Source of the DNA: Spirosoma telluris
GTDB taxonomy: Bacteria > Bacteroidota > Bacteroidia > Cytophagales > Spirosomataceae
Direction: 5' to 3'
NCBI GenBank assembly: GCA_003259005.1
Contig: QLII01000001.1
Location: 3,984,501 to 4,048,500, forward strand
DNA: 64,000 nt
Position numbers and translations under genes: made by a program. The notes beneath the pieces were generated by a model. The model had not been told where the DNA came from, searched no databases, and saw nothing but the letters and a program-made list of their open reading frames with translations. Below are positions 36,644 through 47,050 of the stretch, in pieces (within the stretch, counting starts at the first letter, position 1; each line of letters opens with the position of its first letter).

Positions 36644-38762
36644 TCAGGGTATAGTGGGTAAAGCAAAAGCAACGTACTTATCTCCTGATTTCGTATTCAA
36701 TTTTCCACCACCGCACGCAATGACAACATATTGTTTACCCTCCACCGAATACGTACTGGGCGATGCGTAGCCCGCGGCTGGCAACTGAACCTGCCACAAG
36801 ACCTTACCCGTCTTTTTGTCAATCGCTCTAAATTGCCCGTCTTTACTGGCCGCAATAAACAACAGGCCACTGCCCGTTACGAGTGGGCCGCCGTAGTTAT
36901 CGGTTCCGGTGGCCGGTACACCTTTGACCGTTAATTCTTTGTATTCGCCTAAGGGAACCTGCCAACGATGCTCACCTGTGTTGAGGTCAATGGCCGTAAG
37001 TGTGCCCCAGGGTGGCGCACTTACGGGATAGCCGTTGCTGTCGTACCAACGATTGTAACCCGTATGCTGATAGGGTAAGCCTGCTTTCTGGGCGCTTACG
37101 GTTTGTGTACCCTTGCCCTTATTGAACAGAAAATCGACGATGGCATTACGTTCTGCTTCGGGAAGGTGCGAAAACGAAGGCATCATGCCACGCCCTTTCA
37201 ACAGCACCTGATGAACCGCATCGGTTGACAGTCGGGTTTCCAGACCTAGCAACGACGGATAGGAGCCATCATGATTTCCCCGACGGTCGGCACCGTGGCA
37301 GGCAGCACACCGCAAACTGTACAACTGTGCTCCCGTTACGGAGGCTTTCCCAGCGGGTTGCTCCTTCATAACCAGCGAGGAAAAACAGGGATTCTGCTTG
37401 GCAGGAATGTAAATCACCCCCTCCGGATCAACCGCCGAACCACCCCATTGGGCACCGCCATCGGTACCAGGAAAAAAGATGGTCATTTCTGACGTCAACG
37501 GAATATAGGGGCTACCCGTGTGGGCTTTCCGCAGCGTGGCCACGATTTCATCCCGATTAGATGCCCAGGAATTGATATCTTTTTCGGTGAATGTCTGCCT
37601 GGTAAAGGGGCAGGCTTCGTTGGAATAGGCTGCGTTCGGCTGGGTTGTTCGCCTACGACGGCAGCCGTTGGGAACGCTTTTTCGACCACCGGGAACAACG
37701 GTTTTCCGCTGACCCGATCGAAGACAAAAACATGCCCCTGTTTGGTCGTTTGCGCTACTGCGTCAATTTGTCGGGGCCGACCGTCGGGGCCTCTTTGTGT
37801 AACCCTTAGCAGGCTGGGGGGGCAGGTGGGTCGCGATCCCAGATGTCGTGATGCACAAACTGAAAATGCCAAAGCCGTTTACCCGTTTTTGCATCCAGTG
37901 CCAGTAAACAATTGGCATATAGGTTATTCCCTTTTCGATTGCCGCCGTAAAAATCGTATGCCGCCGAACCCGTCGGGATATACACAATGCCCCGTTCCCG
38001 GTCGATGGCCATCCCCGCCCAGGCATTGGCACCACCCAGCCGTTGACGGGGATTGGCAGGAGCCCAGGTGTCGTAGCCAAATTCACCGGGTTGCGGGATG
38101 GTGTGAAATGTCCAGACTTTCTGTCCTGTACGCACATCGTAAGCACGCACGTCGCCCAGCAATGCGGTTTCGCCTTCGGAAACGCGCACGCCCACAATAA
38201 CCAGGTTTTTGTAGATGGTGTTGGGCGTATTGGGTTGCACGTAATTATCGGCACCGGGTCGTTCGATACCTTCTTTCAGGTCAATTCGTCCGCCCTGACC
38301 AAAGCTGTTGATGGGGTTACCTGTTTGGGCTTCGAAGGCGTAAAGCCATTTGCCAGCCCCAAACAGAATCCGTTTATCTGATCCCTCGGCCCAGTACGTT
38401 ACGCCCCGGCTGGTGGTTCCGCCATTATTGGTTAGCTTCGTTCGCCAGATCTCCTGACCCGTGGCCGCATTCAAAGCAAACGCCTGTGTATTGGCCGACA
38501 CACCATACATGACTCCATCAACAATAATTGGATTGCATTGCATCTGGGTTCGATTTCCAATGGTATCGGCCCCGCCCGATGCATAGGTCCAGGCAGTTTT
38601 CAATTGCTGCACATTCTCCGGATTGATTTGCGTCAACGGCGAATAATGGCTTCGGGCACCGTCACCGTTATACTCTGCCCAGTTAGTATCGGGCAGGACT
38701 GGCGTAAAGCTAAAACGGAATGCGATAAGGAGTAACGACGCAATGAGTAGCAGGTATTTCAT
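36644..38762 (-). CDS. PQQ-dependent dehydrogenase with cytochrome c site (two apparent frameshifts)
   Basis: Three frames join into 706 residues when a base is added at G7 37816-37822 (restoring DPPAPPSLLRVTQRG) and at GGGG 37607-37610 (restoring APFTRQTFTEKDINSW). The protein starts with a signal segment, then NGDGARSHYSPLTQINPENV, the first blade of the quinoprotein propeller. A cytochrome c insertion carries CAACHG (CxxCH) near the C-terminal third. The last blades include DKKTGKVLWQVQLPAAGYAS. It is a periplasmic quinoprotein glucose/polyol dehydrogenase passing electrons through its own haem. It follows susD after a terminator. Confidence 0.88.
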
Positions 38763-38811
38763 GATTCCGAAAAATACCGAAAGGTTACCAATGAAGTGCT
38801 CAGGCAGTATG

Positions 38812-38843
38812 ATTGCCTGGGCTTTTTATAAAGCCCAGGCAAT
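38812..38843 (-). terminator. Rho-independent terminator after susD
   Basis: ATTGCCTGGGCTTT and AAAGCCCAGGCAAT form a perfect 14-bp stem with a 4-base loop. It lies just past the stop of the SusD gene (minus strand) and before the PQQ dehydrogenase start. Confidence 0.85.
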
Positions 38844-38847
38844 CCCT

Positions 38848-40452
38848 TTAATACCCTGGATTCTGCACTATTTTACGGCCAAAATTGGCGTCGATAAATT
38901 TTTGGGGAATGGGGAAAAGGCCATTTTTGGGCTGAATCGAATTTACTGTGGTGGCGAAACCATTGTATTTGAGGGTTCGCTCCACTAGTTTGCCCGTTCT
39001 ATTGAGAGTTAATCGACGAGGCTCTTCGATAATTAACTCCCGTAATCGTTCATCAAGAATATAGTCTATGTCAATCTGAGCGGCCAAAGCAGGTTTAGCA
39101 TTGGCTCGTTTGCGCACTACATTTATATCTTCGGCAGCTTTTTGTTTATCGCCTTTCAATAAGTAAGCTTCTGCGCGTAACAGGTAGGTTTCCGCTAAGC
39201 GCATCATTGGCCAGTCATTACTGGTTTGGCCCGATGACGCACTGGGAATTGCATTTTCCACTTTTCTAAATCCAGGGAAAATATGATATAGTGTATCAAG
39301 ATTGGCGTGATACTTTACCTCCTGTTTGAAGTATTTTGATGTCGGGTTATTGTAGTACCACTTCCGGCGTATATTATAAGGGGAGTTGCGCAAATCAGCT
39401 GGATCATCCCAGATGTCGTATACAATGTGATTGCTTGGTCGAATAAAACTTACTCCTCTCCCTAAGCTATCCGCTAATACCATGCCTGAAGCGCCAGATG
39501 GGTCTTTAGCGTCGAAATACCGAACCCCCCAATGACGAAGCCATTGGTTGCCCCCACCTGAGCCTTGTCCGCCAGCGGTCTGATACTCAAACTGAATAAC
39601 CCACAAATTCTCCAGATTCCCACCCGAACGATTAATGTTACCAGCTTTGAATAAATCCGAAATGACATCTCCTGGCTGGGCCTTTGCACTGCCGAAACGG
39701 GTTGTCATCAATTGATTACGACCCGATGAAATGACCGAAGTGGCAGCAGCAATCGCTTCATCGTAATTACCCAGACTAATGTTGACTTCGGTTAGCAAAT
39801 GATCCGCAGCATCTTTTATAATACGTCCTGGCTGAGGCTCTGTCAGTGGTAACCATTGCGATGCAAATTCCAGATCGGCTTTAGCAAAGGCCAATACATC
39901 TTTACGGGCATTTCGCTCATAATCTATCTTGGGTTCGGTAGCTACCCGGTCGGCAATGGGTACATCGCCATAAAGATTGGTAAGTAGGTTAAGGGCGTAC
40001 GCCCGAAAAAAACGGGCTTCGGCAATGACGGCATTTTTCTGGGCATCGCTTGTCCAGACAGCCGTGGGCCGCTGAGCGTAGTCGATAATCTGGTTAGCTC
40101 TGGGTAACATCGTCAGGTAACCCCATTCCCAAAAATAATCAACAGCAGCGTAGGTGGGCGTAAGTTGCGTGGAGTAGTCTCTCAAATACGTATCCCGTAC
40201 CCCAATAGAGCCCAGGTCTGTGCCATAATGCACGGCCCAGTATTTATTGGCATCGTCAGGGGCCATTAGTTCGCGAGTACCCTGATGCAAGGCTGTAATA
40301 GCACTTTGAAAACCGGCATTACTCACCAGCGTTACATCGGGCGATAAAAACGAAAGGGGCTTTTCGTCCAGAACCGATTCATTGCAGGCTTGAGAAATCA
40401 AAATAAGACTCAGTCCTAATAACCATTTCGTTAAGTGGGGTATATTTTTCAT
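38848..40452 (-). CDS. SusD/RagB-family outer-membrane nutrient-binding lipoprotein
   Basis: A 534-residue lipoprotein: MKNIPHLTKWLLGLSLILIS then QACNES, with Cys as the lipid-bearing residue. TPR-like helical N-half (AVDYFWEWGYLTMLPRANQI, EARFFRAYALNLLTNLYGDV) and a C-half with WPMMRLAETYLLRAEAYLLK and NVVRKRANAK are SusD hallmarks. It captures a glycan or its fragments and feeds the SusC pore encoded 20 bases upstream. Confidence 0.93.
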   Translation of the reverse strand: MKNIPHLTKWLLGLSLILISQACNESVLDEKPLSFLSPDVTLVSNAGFQSAITALHQGTRELMAPDDANKYWAVHYGTDLGSIGVRDTYLRDYSTQLTPTYAAVDYFWEWGYLTMLPRANQIIDYAQRPTAVWTSDAQKNAVIAEARFFRAYALNLLTNLYGDVPIADRVATEPKIDYERNARKDVLAFAKADLEFASQWLPLTEPQPGRIIKDAADHLLTEVNISLGNYDEAIAAATSVISSGRNQLMTTRFGSAKAQPGDVISDLFKAGNINRSGGNLENLWVIQFEYQTAGGQGSGGGNQWLRHWGVRYFDAKDPSGASGMVLADSLGRGVSFIRPSNHIVYDIWDDPADLRNSPYNIRRKWYYNNPTSKYFKQEVKYHANLDTLYHIFPGFRKVENAIPSASSGQTSNDWPMMRLAETYLLRAEAYLLKGDKQKAAEDINVVRKRANAKPALAAQIDIDYILDERLRELIIEEPRRLTLNRTGKLVERTLKYNGFATTVNSIQPKNGLFPIPQKFIDANFGRKIVQNPGY

Positions 40453-40472
40453 CGTAAATGTCGGCTAAGAAA

Positions 40473-43400
40473 TTAAAAGCTCATATTCAGACCTACCGAA
40501 ACAGTACGGGGCATGGGAAAATCACTTGGCGTACTACCACTTTCAGGGTCCATGCCTCGCCATTTCGTAAATGTGTACAGATTTCGTCCGCTCACATAAG
40601 CTTTCAGATTGGTCATTTTCAGGCGGGTAATCAGCGAGCGAGGAAAATCGTAGGAAAGCGATACTTCCTGAATCCGGACAAAGTCCCGGCTTTCATAGTA
40701 CCCATGATTATAGGGGTTCGTATAGACCAGTGAGGAGACGGTATTGGATTTATTTTCAGGTGTCCACCAACCCGTATCTATAAAATTAGAGGCTCTTCCG
40801 GTAAGGTTTCCATTTCCGTTACCACCCGCGTTCTGAGTAAGTGCTAACCGGGGGTCGCTGCCCAGCCAGCCTTGCAACGCATTGAGCATGACCATCAAAT
40901 TAACATGACCATAGCGAAAATTATTGGTAAAACTCCAGCGATACTTGGGTTGTAGCGTTCCCAGAACCTGTCGGTCGTTGGCGTCAATGACGCCATCGCC
41001 ATTGACATCCTGAAGCCGTAAGAAACCCGCTTTTTGCCCGGCAGGAATCTGATCGCCTACCTGATACACACCAGCTATTCGGTAATCGTAAGCGACTGAG
41101 ACGGGTTGGCCGATAAACCACTTGTTACTCACATCATTGTCTTCCACTCCGTCGCCATTGGCGTCACTTCGATAGAGATGAACGATCTTGTTTTTGTTCG
41201 TGGAAAACGTCCCATTACTACTCCATTCAAGCAAGCCTTTTTTTATATTCAGTGTATTGACTGTCAGTTCAATGCCTTTGTTGTTGGTCGATCCAACATT
41301 GGTTAGGATAGTGGCAAAGCCAGTTGGCGAGGGTAGCTGACGAGTCAACAACAGGTCTTTGGTATCCATGCTGTAAAGCTCAATTGTACTACTAATCCGG
41401 CCTTTCCAGATCTCAAAATCTACGCCCAAATTGGCGGTTGTGGTCGTCTCCCATTTTAGGTTTGGATTGGCCAGATTTAGTGGATAAATGCCCGTCGACG
41501 TAGTACCGCCATCCCCATAAACGTACTGAACCTGACCTTGCTGAGTGAGTGACTTATAGGCTGAGATGGCCTGATTTCCTACCGATCCATAAGACGCTCT
41601 GAATTTGAGCATATTAATCAGAGGAATCGCTTTAAAAAAAGGTTCATCAGAAGCGATCCAGGCTACGGCTGCTGATGGGAAAATTCCAAACTTATGACTG
41701 GCACCAAACACCGAATTACCATCGCGTCGGGTAGTAAGGGTCAAGAGATACCGATCTTTAAATCGGTAATTGAGCCGAATCATGGAGGAGATCGCGTTGA
41801 CATCGGAGGCCGACGACGTATTGGTTTGTATCTTGGCCAGGGCAAGATTATTCCACCCATTTGCATCGCTGGTTCCCGTAAAATCGCTTCCCGAAGCCGT
41901 GATCGATTCGGAATAGGCCTCATTTCGACCGTATAGCAGCGTCAGATCCAGATTGTGAGCCTCGCCAATCTGGCGGCTATACGTCACAATATTTTCCAGT
42001 ACCCAGTTTTTATTTAAATCGGTTTGCCGACTGGCGCTACCCGTATAATTCTGACTATTGCGCTGATAAATCGGGGTAAAATTATCCAGGTTATACCAGC
42101 GATAATTAGGGGAATAATTGACTCGGTAGGTTAAACCTTCCACAAATGGAATATCGACAATACCGTAGAAGTTGGCGAATAGATTTCGCTGAATCTCCCG
42201 GTTTTTCTTAATTATGGCATCAAAGAGAATACCCCCGATCAGGCCATCTTCATTCGCAACAGGTGCAGGATCGGTATGGGCGGCATCCAGCCAGACATTA
42301 CTAAAAGGAGACGTTCCGTAGGCATTGATCACACTCCCCTCGTTGCCAGATAGATCCCGCTCCGCAAATTGGGCATTCACCCCAATCTTAAGCCAGCTGG
42401 TGATTTGATTGTCAAGGTTTATTCGCGCGCTGGTGCGTGTGGCTTTATCGTTGTAAATGAGCCCTCTATCCTTGTTGAAATTGCCCGAAACAAAGTAGTT
42501 CGTACGTGCAGAACGTCCTGAAATACTGACATCATAGTTCTGAATTCCGGCTACCTGAGATACCGCTTTCCAGGGGTCAACAGTGGTTCCGGCGGCATAA
42601 TTTTTAGCTTCTGTAGGGGTCATATACCCCCCAATCTTGCTTAGGTCTGCATCCAGACCACTTTGGCGTCGCCATTCCAGGGTTTTCTCAATGTAGCGAT
42701 CTGGAGTCAGTAGCTTGGGTTTATAACTCCAGGAGGAAGCGCCGTAATAGGAGCTAATTCGAATCGTCGGTTTTTCAGATGTGCCCCGTTTAGACGTAAT
42801 GAGAATGACGCCATTGGCGGCTCGGGCTCCATAGATGGCCGTTGCCGACGCATCTTTTAACACTTCCATCGACTCTATATCGCCTGGATTGATATCATTG
42901 AGGCTTCCATCGAAAAAAATACCATCCAGAATAACCAGCGGGTTATTACCAGCCGAAATGGAGCGCTGGCCTCGCACCAGAATTGTTCCTGCCTGGCCGG
43001 GTCGGCCGTTATCAGTAAACTGAACCCCAGCGACTCGGCCTCGTAAAGCCTGGGAAACATTGGTATTAGGCAGATTTTCAGTCTGCTTCATGTCTATCTT
43101 CGTCACAGAGCCCGTCACATTCCGGCGCGACTGTGTTCCATAGCCCACCACCACCACTTCATCAATAGAATTGGCGCTGGGTTTTAGTTGAAGGTTAATG
43201 GTGGTCTGATTGCCAATCGTTACCTCCTGGGTTTCGTAGCCGATAAACGAGAAAATTAGTGTGCCTTTACTCTGAGCATCTGGTATGTTGAGTTTATACA
43301 TACCCGTTCCATCAGTTGCGGTACCAATCGTGGTTCCCTTTACAACAACGCTTACACCCGGTAAGCCATCGCCGGTTTCGCTGGTAATGCGTCCACTAAG

Positions 43401-43871
43401 TACCAGTTGGGCAGGTACATTGGCTGTTGATACTGCCTGGTGAGCTTCCGTAATGCCATCTATTGGCAGTGAGGCTATGGACGTAGCAGTAGGGTTTACC
43501 AGCCTGCTGGTATTATCCTGCCTTTTAACAGGTGTTATCAAGTACGATTTACCTCGTTTACGATACGTCAGTCGAAGTGGCTTTAATAGATTGTCAAGCC
43601 GCTGCTCCAGTTTACCGGTTTGCCGAATTGCATCCATCGATACCGTTAATCCATCGACGGTTGATTCTTCGTAGAGAATATTTACGCCGAAGGTGAGCCC
43701 CCATTCGTTCAATACATCTTTGAGCACACGAACGGCCGTAGCCGGATGAGCAGGCTGTTGGCTTAGCGAACGGGCCGACGCCATGTACTGGGCCTGAATT
43801 GGTAAGCCACTACTGGTCAATAGGAGTACCAGTACAACTACGGGAAAGTAGCCGTGTATTGGTCGCATCAT
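40473..43871 (-). CDS. SusC/RagA-family TonB-dependent receptor with STN domain
   Basis: A 1132-residue outer-membrane transporter. After the signal segment comes a secretin/STN domain (about residues 50-115, VNILYEESTVDGLTVSMDAI), which senses an anti-sigma partner. A CarboxypepD_reg-like domain follows (LPGVSVVVKGTTIGTATDGT). The TonB-box-like DEVVVVGYGTQ and the plug motif SMEVLKDASATAIYGARAAN are the SusC signature. The 22-strand barrel fills the rest and ends in FPMPRTVSVGLNMSF. The STN domain together with the upstream sigma and FecR genes suggests it signals substrate presence to activate its own operon. Confidence 0.95.
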   Translation of the reverse strand: MMRPIHGYFPVVVLVLLLTSSGLPIQAQYMASARSLSQQPAHPATAVRVLKDVLNEWGLTFGVNILYEESTVDGLTVSMDAIRQTGKLEQRLDNLLKPLRLTYRKRGKSYLITPVKRQDNTSRLVNPTATSIASLPIDGITEAHQAVSTANVPAQLVLSGRITSETGDGLPGVSVVVKGTTIGTATDGTGMYKLNIPDAQSKGTLIFSFIGYETQEVTIGNQTTINLQLKPSANSIDEVVVVGYGTQSRRNVTGSVTKIDMKQTENLPNTNVSQALRGRVAGVQFTDNGRPGQAGTILVRGQRSISAGNNPLVILDGIFFDGSLNDINPGDIESMEVLKDASATAIYGARAANGVILITSKRGTSEKPTIRISSYYGASSWSYKPKLLTPDRYIEKTLEWRRQSGLDADLSKIGGYMTPTEAKNYAAGTTVDPWKAVSQVAGIQNYDVSISGRSARTNYFVSGNFNKDRGLIYNDKATRTSARINLDNQITSWLKIGVNAQFAERDLSGNEGSVINAYGTSPFSNVWLDAAHTDPAPVANEDGLIGGILFDAIIKKNREIQRNLFANFYGIVDIPFVEGLTYRVNYSPNYRWYNLDNFTPIYQRNSQNYTGSASRQTDLNKNWVLENIVTYSRQIGEAHNLDLTLLYGRNEAYSESITASGSDFTGTSDANGWNNLALAKIQTNTSSASDVNAISSMIRLNYRFKDRYLLTLTTRRDGNSVFGASHKFGIFPSAAVAWIASDEPFFKAIPLINMLKFRASYGSVGNQAISAYKSLTQQGQVQYVYGDGGTTSTGIYPLNLANPNLKWETTTTANLGVDFEIWKGRISSTIELYSMDTKDLLLTRQLPSPTGFATILTNVGSTNNKGIELTVNTLNIKKGLLEWSSNGTFSTNKNKIVHLYRSDANGDGVEDNDVSNKWFIGQPVSVAYDYRIAGVYQVGDQIPAGQKAGFLRLQDVNGDGVIDANDRQVLGTLQPKYRWSFTNNFRYGHVNLMVMLNALQGWLGSDPRLALTQNAGGNGNGNLTGRASNFIDTGWWTPENKSNTVSSLVYTNPYNHGYYESRDFVRIQEVSLSYDFPRSLITRLKMTNLKAYVSGRNLYTFTKWRGMDPESGSTPSDFPMPRTVSVGLNMSF

Positions 43872-43923
43872 ATACGTAAGGGTTGAGGAATTTAAGGATT
43901 AACTGAGTTGAGAGTTGAGGAAA

Positions 43924-44037
43924 TGGATAATGGATAATGGATAATGGATAATGGATAATGGATAATGGATAATGGATAATTTAATCCTTCTACACTTATT
44001 CATGGTCATTGTCCATTATCCATTATTCATTATCCAT
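43924..44037. repeat. Tandem TGGATAA array and inverted arm
   Basis: Eight exact head-to-tail copies of the heptamer TGGATAA at 43924-43979 are followed, after a 40-base spacer, by the complement (CCATTATCCATTATTCATTA). It lies in the gap between fecR and susC. Copy number may vary between cells or assemblies. Confidence 0.9.
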
Positions 44038-45056
44038 TTAGTTGCCAAGTGGCTGTATATCAATAGTTCCACCGCTTTTAATCGAACGTACCTGCAGTAA
44101 ATCGACCAGATCATCGACCAACTCGTCGGGCTTCTCGGCCCTAAACACACCCGATATTCGACGTTGCGCGAGCGTGGAGTCGGTAACGCGCACGGTCAGG
44201 CCAAAATTTTCCTGAATCAGTTGACAGATTTCAGCCAGGCTGGTCTGATCGAACGTAAAGCGGTGCTGTTTCCAACTGGAAAATTTCGCAGGCTCGGCCG
44301 TAATCTTCCGTTGCAACTGCCCCGACTCATTAAGAGCAACCCAATCACCGGGTTTCATCAATAGCTGCTTTCCGGGTTGGTAAAGCACTTTCACCTGACC
44401 CCGGCTGAGGATGACTTTCCGGCGCTGGTCCCGCGCGAAAACGACAAATTCGGTACCGAGTACTTCCACAGCAAAGTCGGTGCTGGTGCTGACAATAAAC
44501 CGCTGATGGTTCGGCAAATGACTCACATTAAACTCAGCTTCACCATCTAGTTTAACCTCTCTGCCCCGCTGACCAAATCCCCAGCGTGGTACCCACAGGG
44601 TTGAATTAGCATTGAGGGCCACGTTCGTACCGTCGCCCAATCGGAACGACTTTGTTTCGCCATAAGCGGTTCGATAGGTCTCATACCGAATCAAATCCCG
44701 GTTCAGATACCCCCGATCGACAGAACGAGCAGGACCGAAGCAGCCCAGAACCATATCGACCGACTGGTCCAGGAACCACCCTGCGAAACGGCCACAAACG
44801 GACTCGGCTCAAGGTCGGCCTCAATCTGTTCCTGTTGTACAGCGGCCCGAAAACGGTCTAACGCGGGCTGAACATCAGCACGGTACTGTGGATGCTGACT
44901 TTCCCACTCATTGAGATACTGATAATACAGTACTCGATTTTCAGGCTCTTTTAACCAGTCGGCAATCCACTGCTTTTGCAGGGCTGTACATTTCCCGGCA
45001 AAAAAGTCAAAAAGGAGTTGTTTTGGTGGTGGTTCTGGCATGGCTTCAGTTGTCAT
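44038..45056 (-). CDS. FecR-family anti-sigma factor (one apparent frameshift)
   Basis: Two overlapping frames join into 339 residues when one base is added to C5 at 44710-44714, giving VLSIGGYLNRDLIRYETYRT. The N-terminal cytoplasmic part (FDFFAGKCTALQKQWIADWL) binds the sigma factor. One membrane helix (SIWFWAASVLLVLSIGG) is followed by the periplasmic FecR domain (FRLGDGTNVALNANSTLWVP, later VLGTEFVVFARDQRRKVILS) and a C-terminal STN-like end (LTVRVTDSTLAQRRISGVFR). It relays the SusC signal. Start chosen at MTTEAMPEPPP. Confidence 0.9.
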
Positions 45057-45172
45057 TTTCAGTACGACAAATTCGAGTGGATAAACCCCATATGCAGAGG
45101 AGTAGATTGTCATTGCTGGTCATTCATTATGCAGCCTTCAGCGAATGACCCTTAATGACAACCAATGACTAT

Positions 45173-45838
45173 TTAGGACAAAGAATTTAAGGAGATGAGG
45201 CTTACCAGAATAAGCCATTCGCCGGTCAGGTGGGTACGTAAGCGGGTCAGTGCACGGCTAATGAGGTGCTCAACGGCTTTCTGGCTGATATGTAATTCTT
45301 CGGCGATATCAACGTAGCGCTTTCCTTCGTACCGATTCAGCATGAACGCCTTGCGACATTGGGGCGGTAGCGCCTGGATTTCGGCATCGAGCCGATGCGC
45401 TAACTCCTGAAAATGGATGATCGCTTCCGGTGTATCTGTATCAATGAAGTTGTCGCCAACCTCTGAATCGAACGACTGGGTGCGGCTTACTTCCTGCCGT
45501 AGATAGTTATAAGCGCGATTACGTACCGCCCGGTAGAAATAAGCGCCGTAGCAGACCGTAATTTGCTGGTAGGTGGCATTTTTCCAGAAGGTCAAAAACA
45601 CATCAGATACAATGTCTTCGGCTACTTCTTTCGATAGCACAAAGCGAACGGCGTAGCTACACAAATTCTGGTAGTAGCGATGGTAGAGTAACTCGCAACC
45701 CAGTTGTGGATTCTGCTCAAAACCGCGCCGAATAAGCAGTTCCGGGTCGTTTGTCGACAGCGGCACGGGCCCCGCTTCTTCTGGCATAGTAAACGGAAAC
45801 GCTTTGGGAGCGTCAGAAAACAGCGGTGAGTTTCCCAT
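45173..45838 (-). CDS. Sigma-70 family factor (SusC/FecR-linked ECF type)
   Basis: A 221-residue ECF sigma factor of the Bacteroidetes expansion family. Region 2: CSYAVRFVLSKEVAEDIVSD then VFLTFWKN. Region 4: NRYEGKRYVDIAEELHISQK with AVEHLISRALTRLRTHL. It probably activates the downstream fecR-susC-susD genes when the FecR protein is relieved by SusC. It has about 115 bases to fecR on the same strand and an inverted repeat 60 bases upstream. Confidence 0.92.
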   Translation of the reverse strand: MGNSPLFSDAPKAFPFTMPEEAGPVPLSTNDPELLIRRGFEQNPQLGCELLYHRYYQNLCSYAVRFVLSKEVAEDIVSDVFLTFWKNATYQQITVCYGAYFYRAVRNRAYNYLRQEVSRTQSFDSEVGDNFIDTDTPEAIIHFQELAHRLDAEIQALPPQCRKAFMLNRYEGKRYVDIAEELHISQKAVEHLISRALTRLRTHLTGEWLILVSLISLNSLS

Positions 45839-46247
45839 CAGCTACAAGGTCTGTTTTATGGTACAACCTTATGACAAAATTGGACTATCTCACCCCATAC
45901 GCTATAGAAATTATTTTTGTAATTCTTTCTATAGGGTCTCCAGAGGCAGATTTTTAGTGATAAATAGACTTGTTTCCCTGGTTTATCGCCAATTCAGTAC
46001 CCACCCAGCCATCGATTAAAACAACAAATCCGTCGATTTGTAGCGCGTGTTCATCTATCCATCCTTCATATTCGGAAGAATAGTAGCAACTTACCGTCAT
46101 TAAAAGTATTAGATAGGATCTTGGAAAGCGGGCCAACTTTGTTAGTTCGCTTTTTTATTTTAGGAAGATAAGCCAGCCTGTATTCTACCCAACTTAGTCT
46201 ATAAGTCTATCGGCATTTCCTACTCGACACTGACATTAATGCGCTGG
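45839..46247. other. Intergenic region upstream of sigma gene
   Basis: About 410 bases with no supported gene. It contains the inverted repeat at 45902-45934 and probably the promoter of the sigma gene. Short frames on both strands lack any domain. Confidence 0.4.
45902..45934. promoter_or_regulatory. Inverted repeat, candidate operator
   Basis: CTATAGAAA and TTTCTATAG are perfect 9-base arms around a 15-base AT-rich centre, about 65-95 bases before the sigma-factor start. The spacing and symmetry resemble a dimeric regulator site; nothing else supports it. Confidence 0.4.
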
Positions 46248-46496
46248 CTATTTGTGAAAGGAAGCCCAATAGCGGCCTTGTGAAGCCAGTCCAATCCCTT
46301 TGAAGCTATACCGAAATATAATCTCCTGAAACGGGATGCTATACCGATTCAATAAGTCCAGAAGGCGCATTTCGCTAATGATCGTTCCATCAACATCAGC
46401 GGTAAGGATATTCTCACTATTAGCCGGATCGACTACCAATTGAGAATTGCAGCGCATTAATTCAAGATTCAGCGCGGTAAGTTGTTGGTCAGACAT
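46248..46496 (-). CDS. Small conserved-looking protein of unknown function
   Basis: An 82-residue frame from MSDQQLTALNLELMRCNSQL; a further 14 codons upstream are open. The centre reads NILTADVDGTIISEMRLLDL and LLNRYSIPFQEIIFRYSFKG, with amphipathic helices and a Phe/Tyr-rich end. The codon pattern looks coding, but I do not recognise a family. No neighbours on the same strand are close. Confidence 0.45.
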   Translation of the reverse strand: MSDQQLTALNLELMRCNSQLVVDPANSENILTADVDGTIISEMRLLDLLNRYSIPFQEIIFRYSFKGIGLASQGRYWASFHK

Positions 46497-46826
46497 GAGC
46501 CTAGTGAGATGGAGACAAAGACATAACTGAAAAGACAATTCCTTCCTACAAACAGAAGCGAATTGACCCCTTATTAGTTCTTTTCAGGAAACGCCATCAG
46601 CAACATTTTCCAGCAATTGATCTTATTTGAAACTTTCTTATTCTCAATAGGTTATATACCTGTTGAATCCAAACTTATATGTTCGGTTCCTACAGCCAAC
46701 CCCCGTTTGTGGGAGTTGGTTGTTTTGTGGCTCATCCAGTTACTGCCGCCATCTCATCCCCTTCAGGCAGCGTCTAACTCCTAATCAGTACGAACTACAC
46801 TAGTAGCGTAAACCCAATTTTCACTC
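46497..46826. other. Intergenic region with one hairpin
   Basis: About 330 bases between divergent small genes. A near-perfect hairpin at 46696-46719 (CCAACCCCC with GGGAGTTGG) followed by a T-rich stretch could be a terminator on the plus strand, but no gene precedes it. Confidence 0.35.
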
Positions 46827-47033
46827 ATGGCAGCCAACACATTAATTATCATTACAGGATATGGTTCTGTTACCCCGAAACCGTGGAGAAAAGCTTACTT
46901 AAATAGCAGCGAGGAAAGTGCGAATCAACGATTTCTGAAGGAGCATCCCGGCGCACGAGATACAAGTAGTATCACCATTAGCTTCGACGATGAATTTTCG
47001 ATCAATTCCAGAGGTGAAGTGTCAAACAATTAA
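46827..47033 (+). CDS. Small hypothetical protein
   Basis: A 68-residue frame that begins MAANTLIIITGYGSVTPKPW and ends SFDDEFSINSRGEVSNN. No motif, signal or membrane helix is recognised. It converges with dinB (17-base gap). Support is weak: length and a compositional bias that could be real. Confidence 0.35.
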   Translation: MAANTLIIITGYGSVTPKPWRKAYLNSSEESANQRFLKEHPGARDTSSITISFDDEFSINSRGEVSNN

Positions 47034-47050
47034 GCGTGCCTGAACGCAGC

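Noticed and set aside
43924..43979. CRISPR-like array
   Set aside because: Units are seven bases in direct contact with no spacers; this is a simple tandem repeat.
45954..46136. 60-codon minus-strand frame with a hydrophobic start
   Set aside because: It lies in the sigma-gene upstream region, has no family resemblance and is short enough to be chance.
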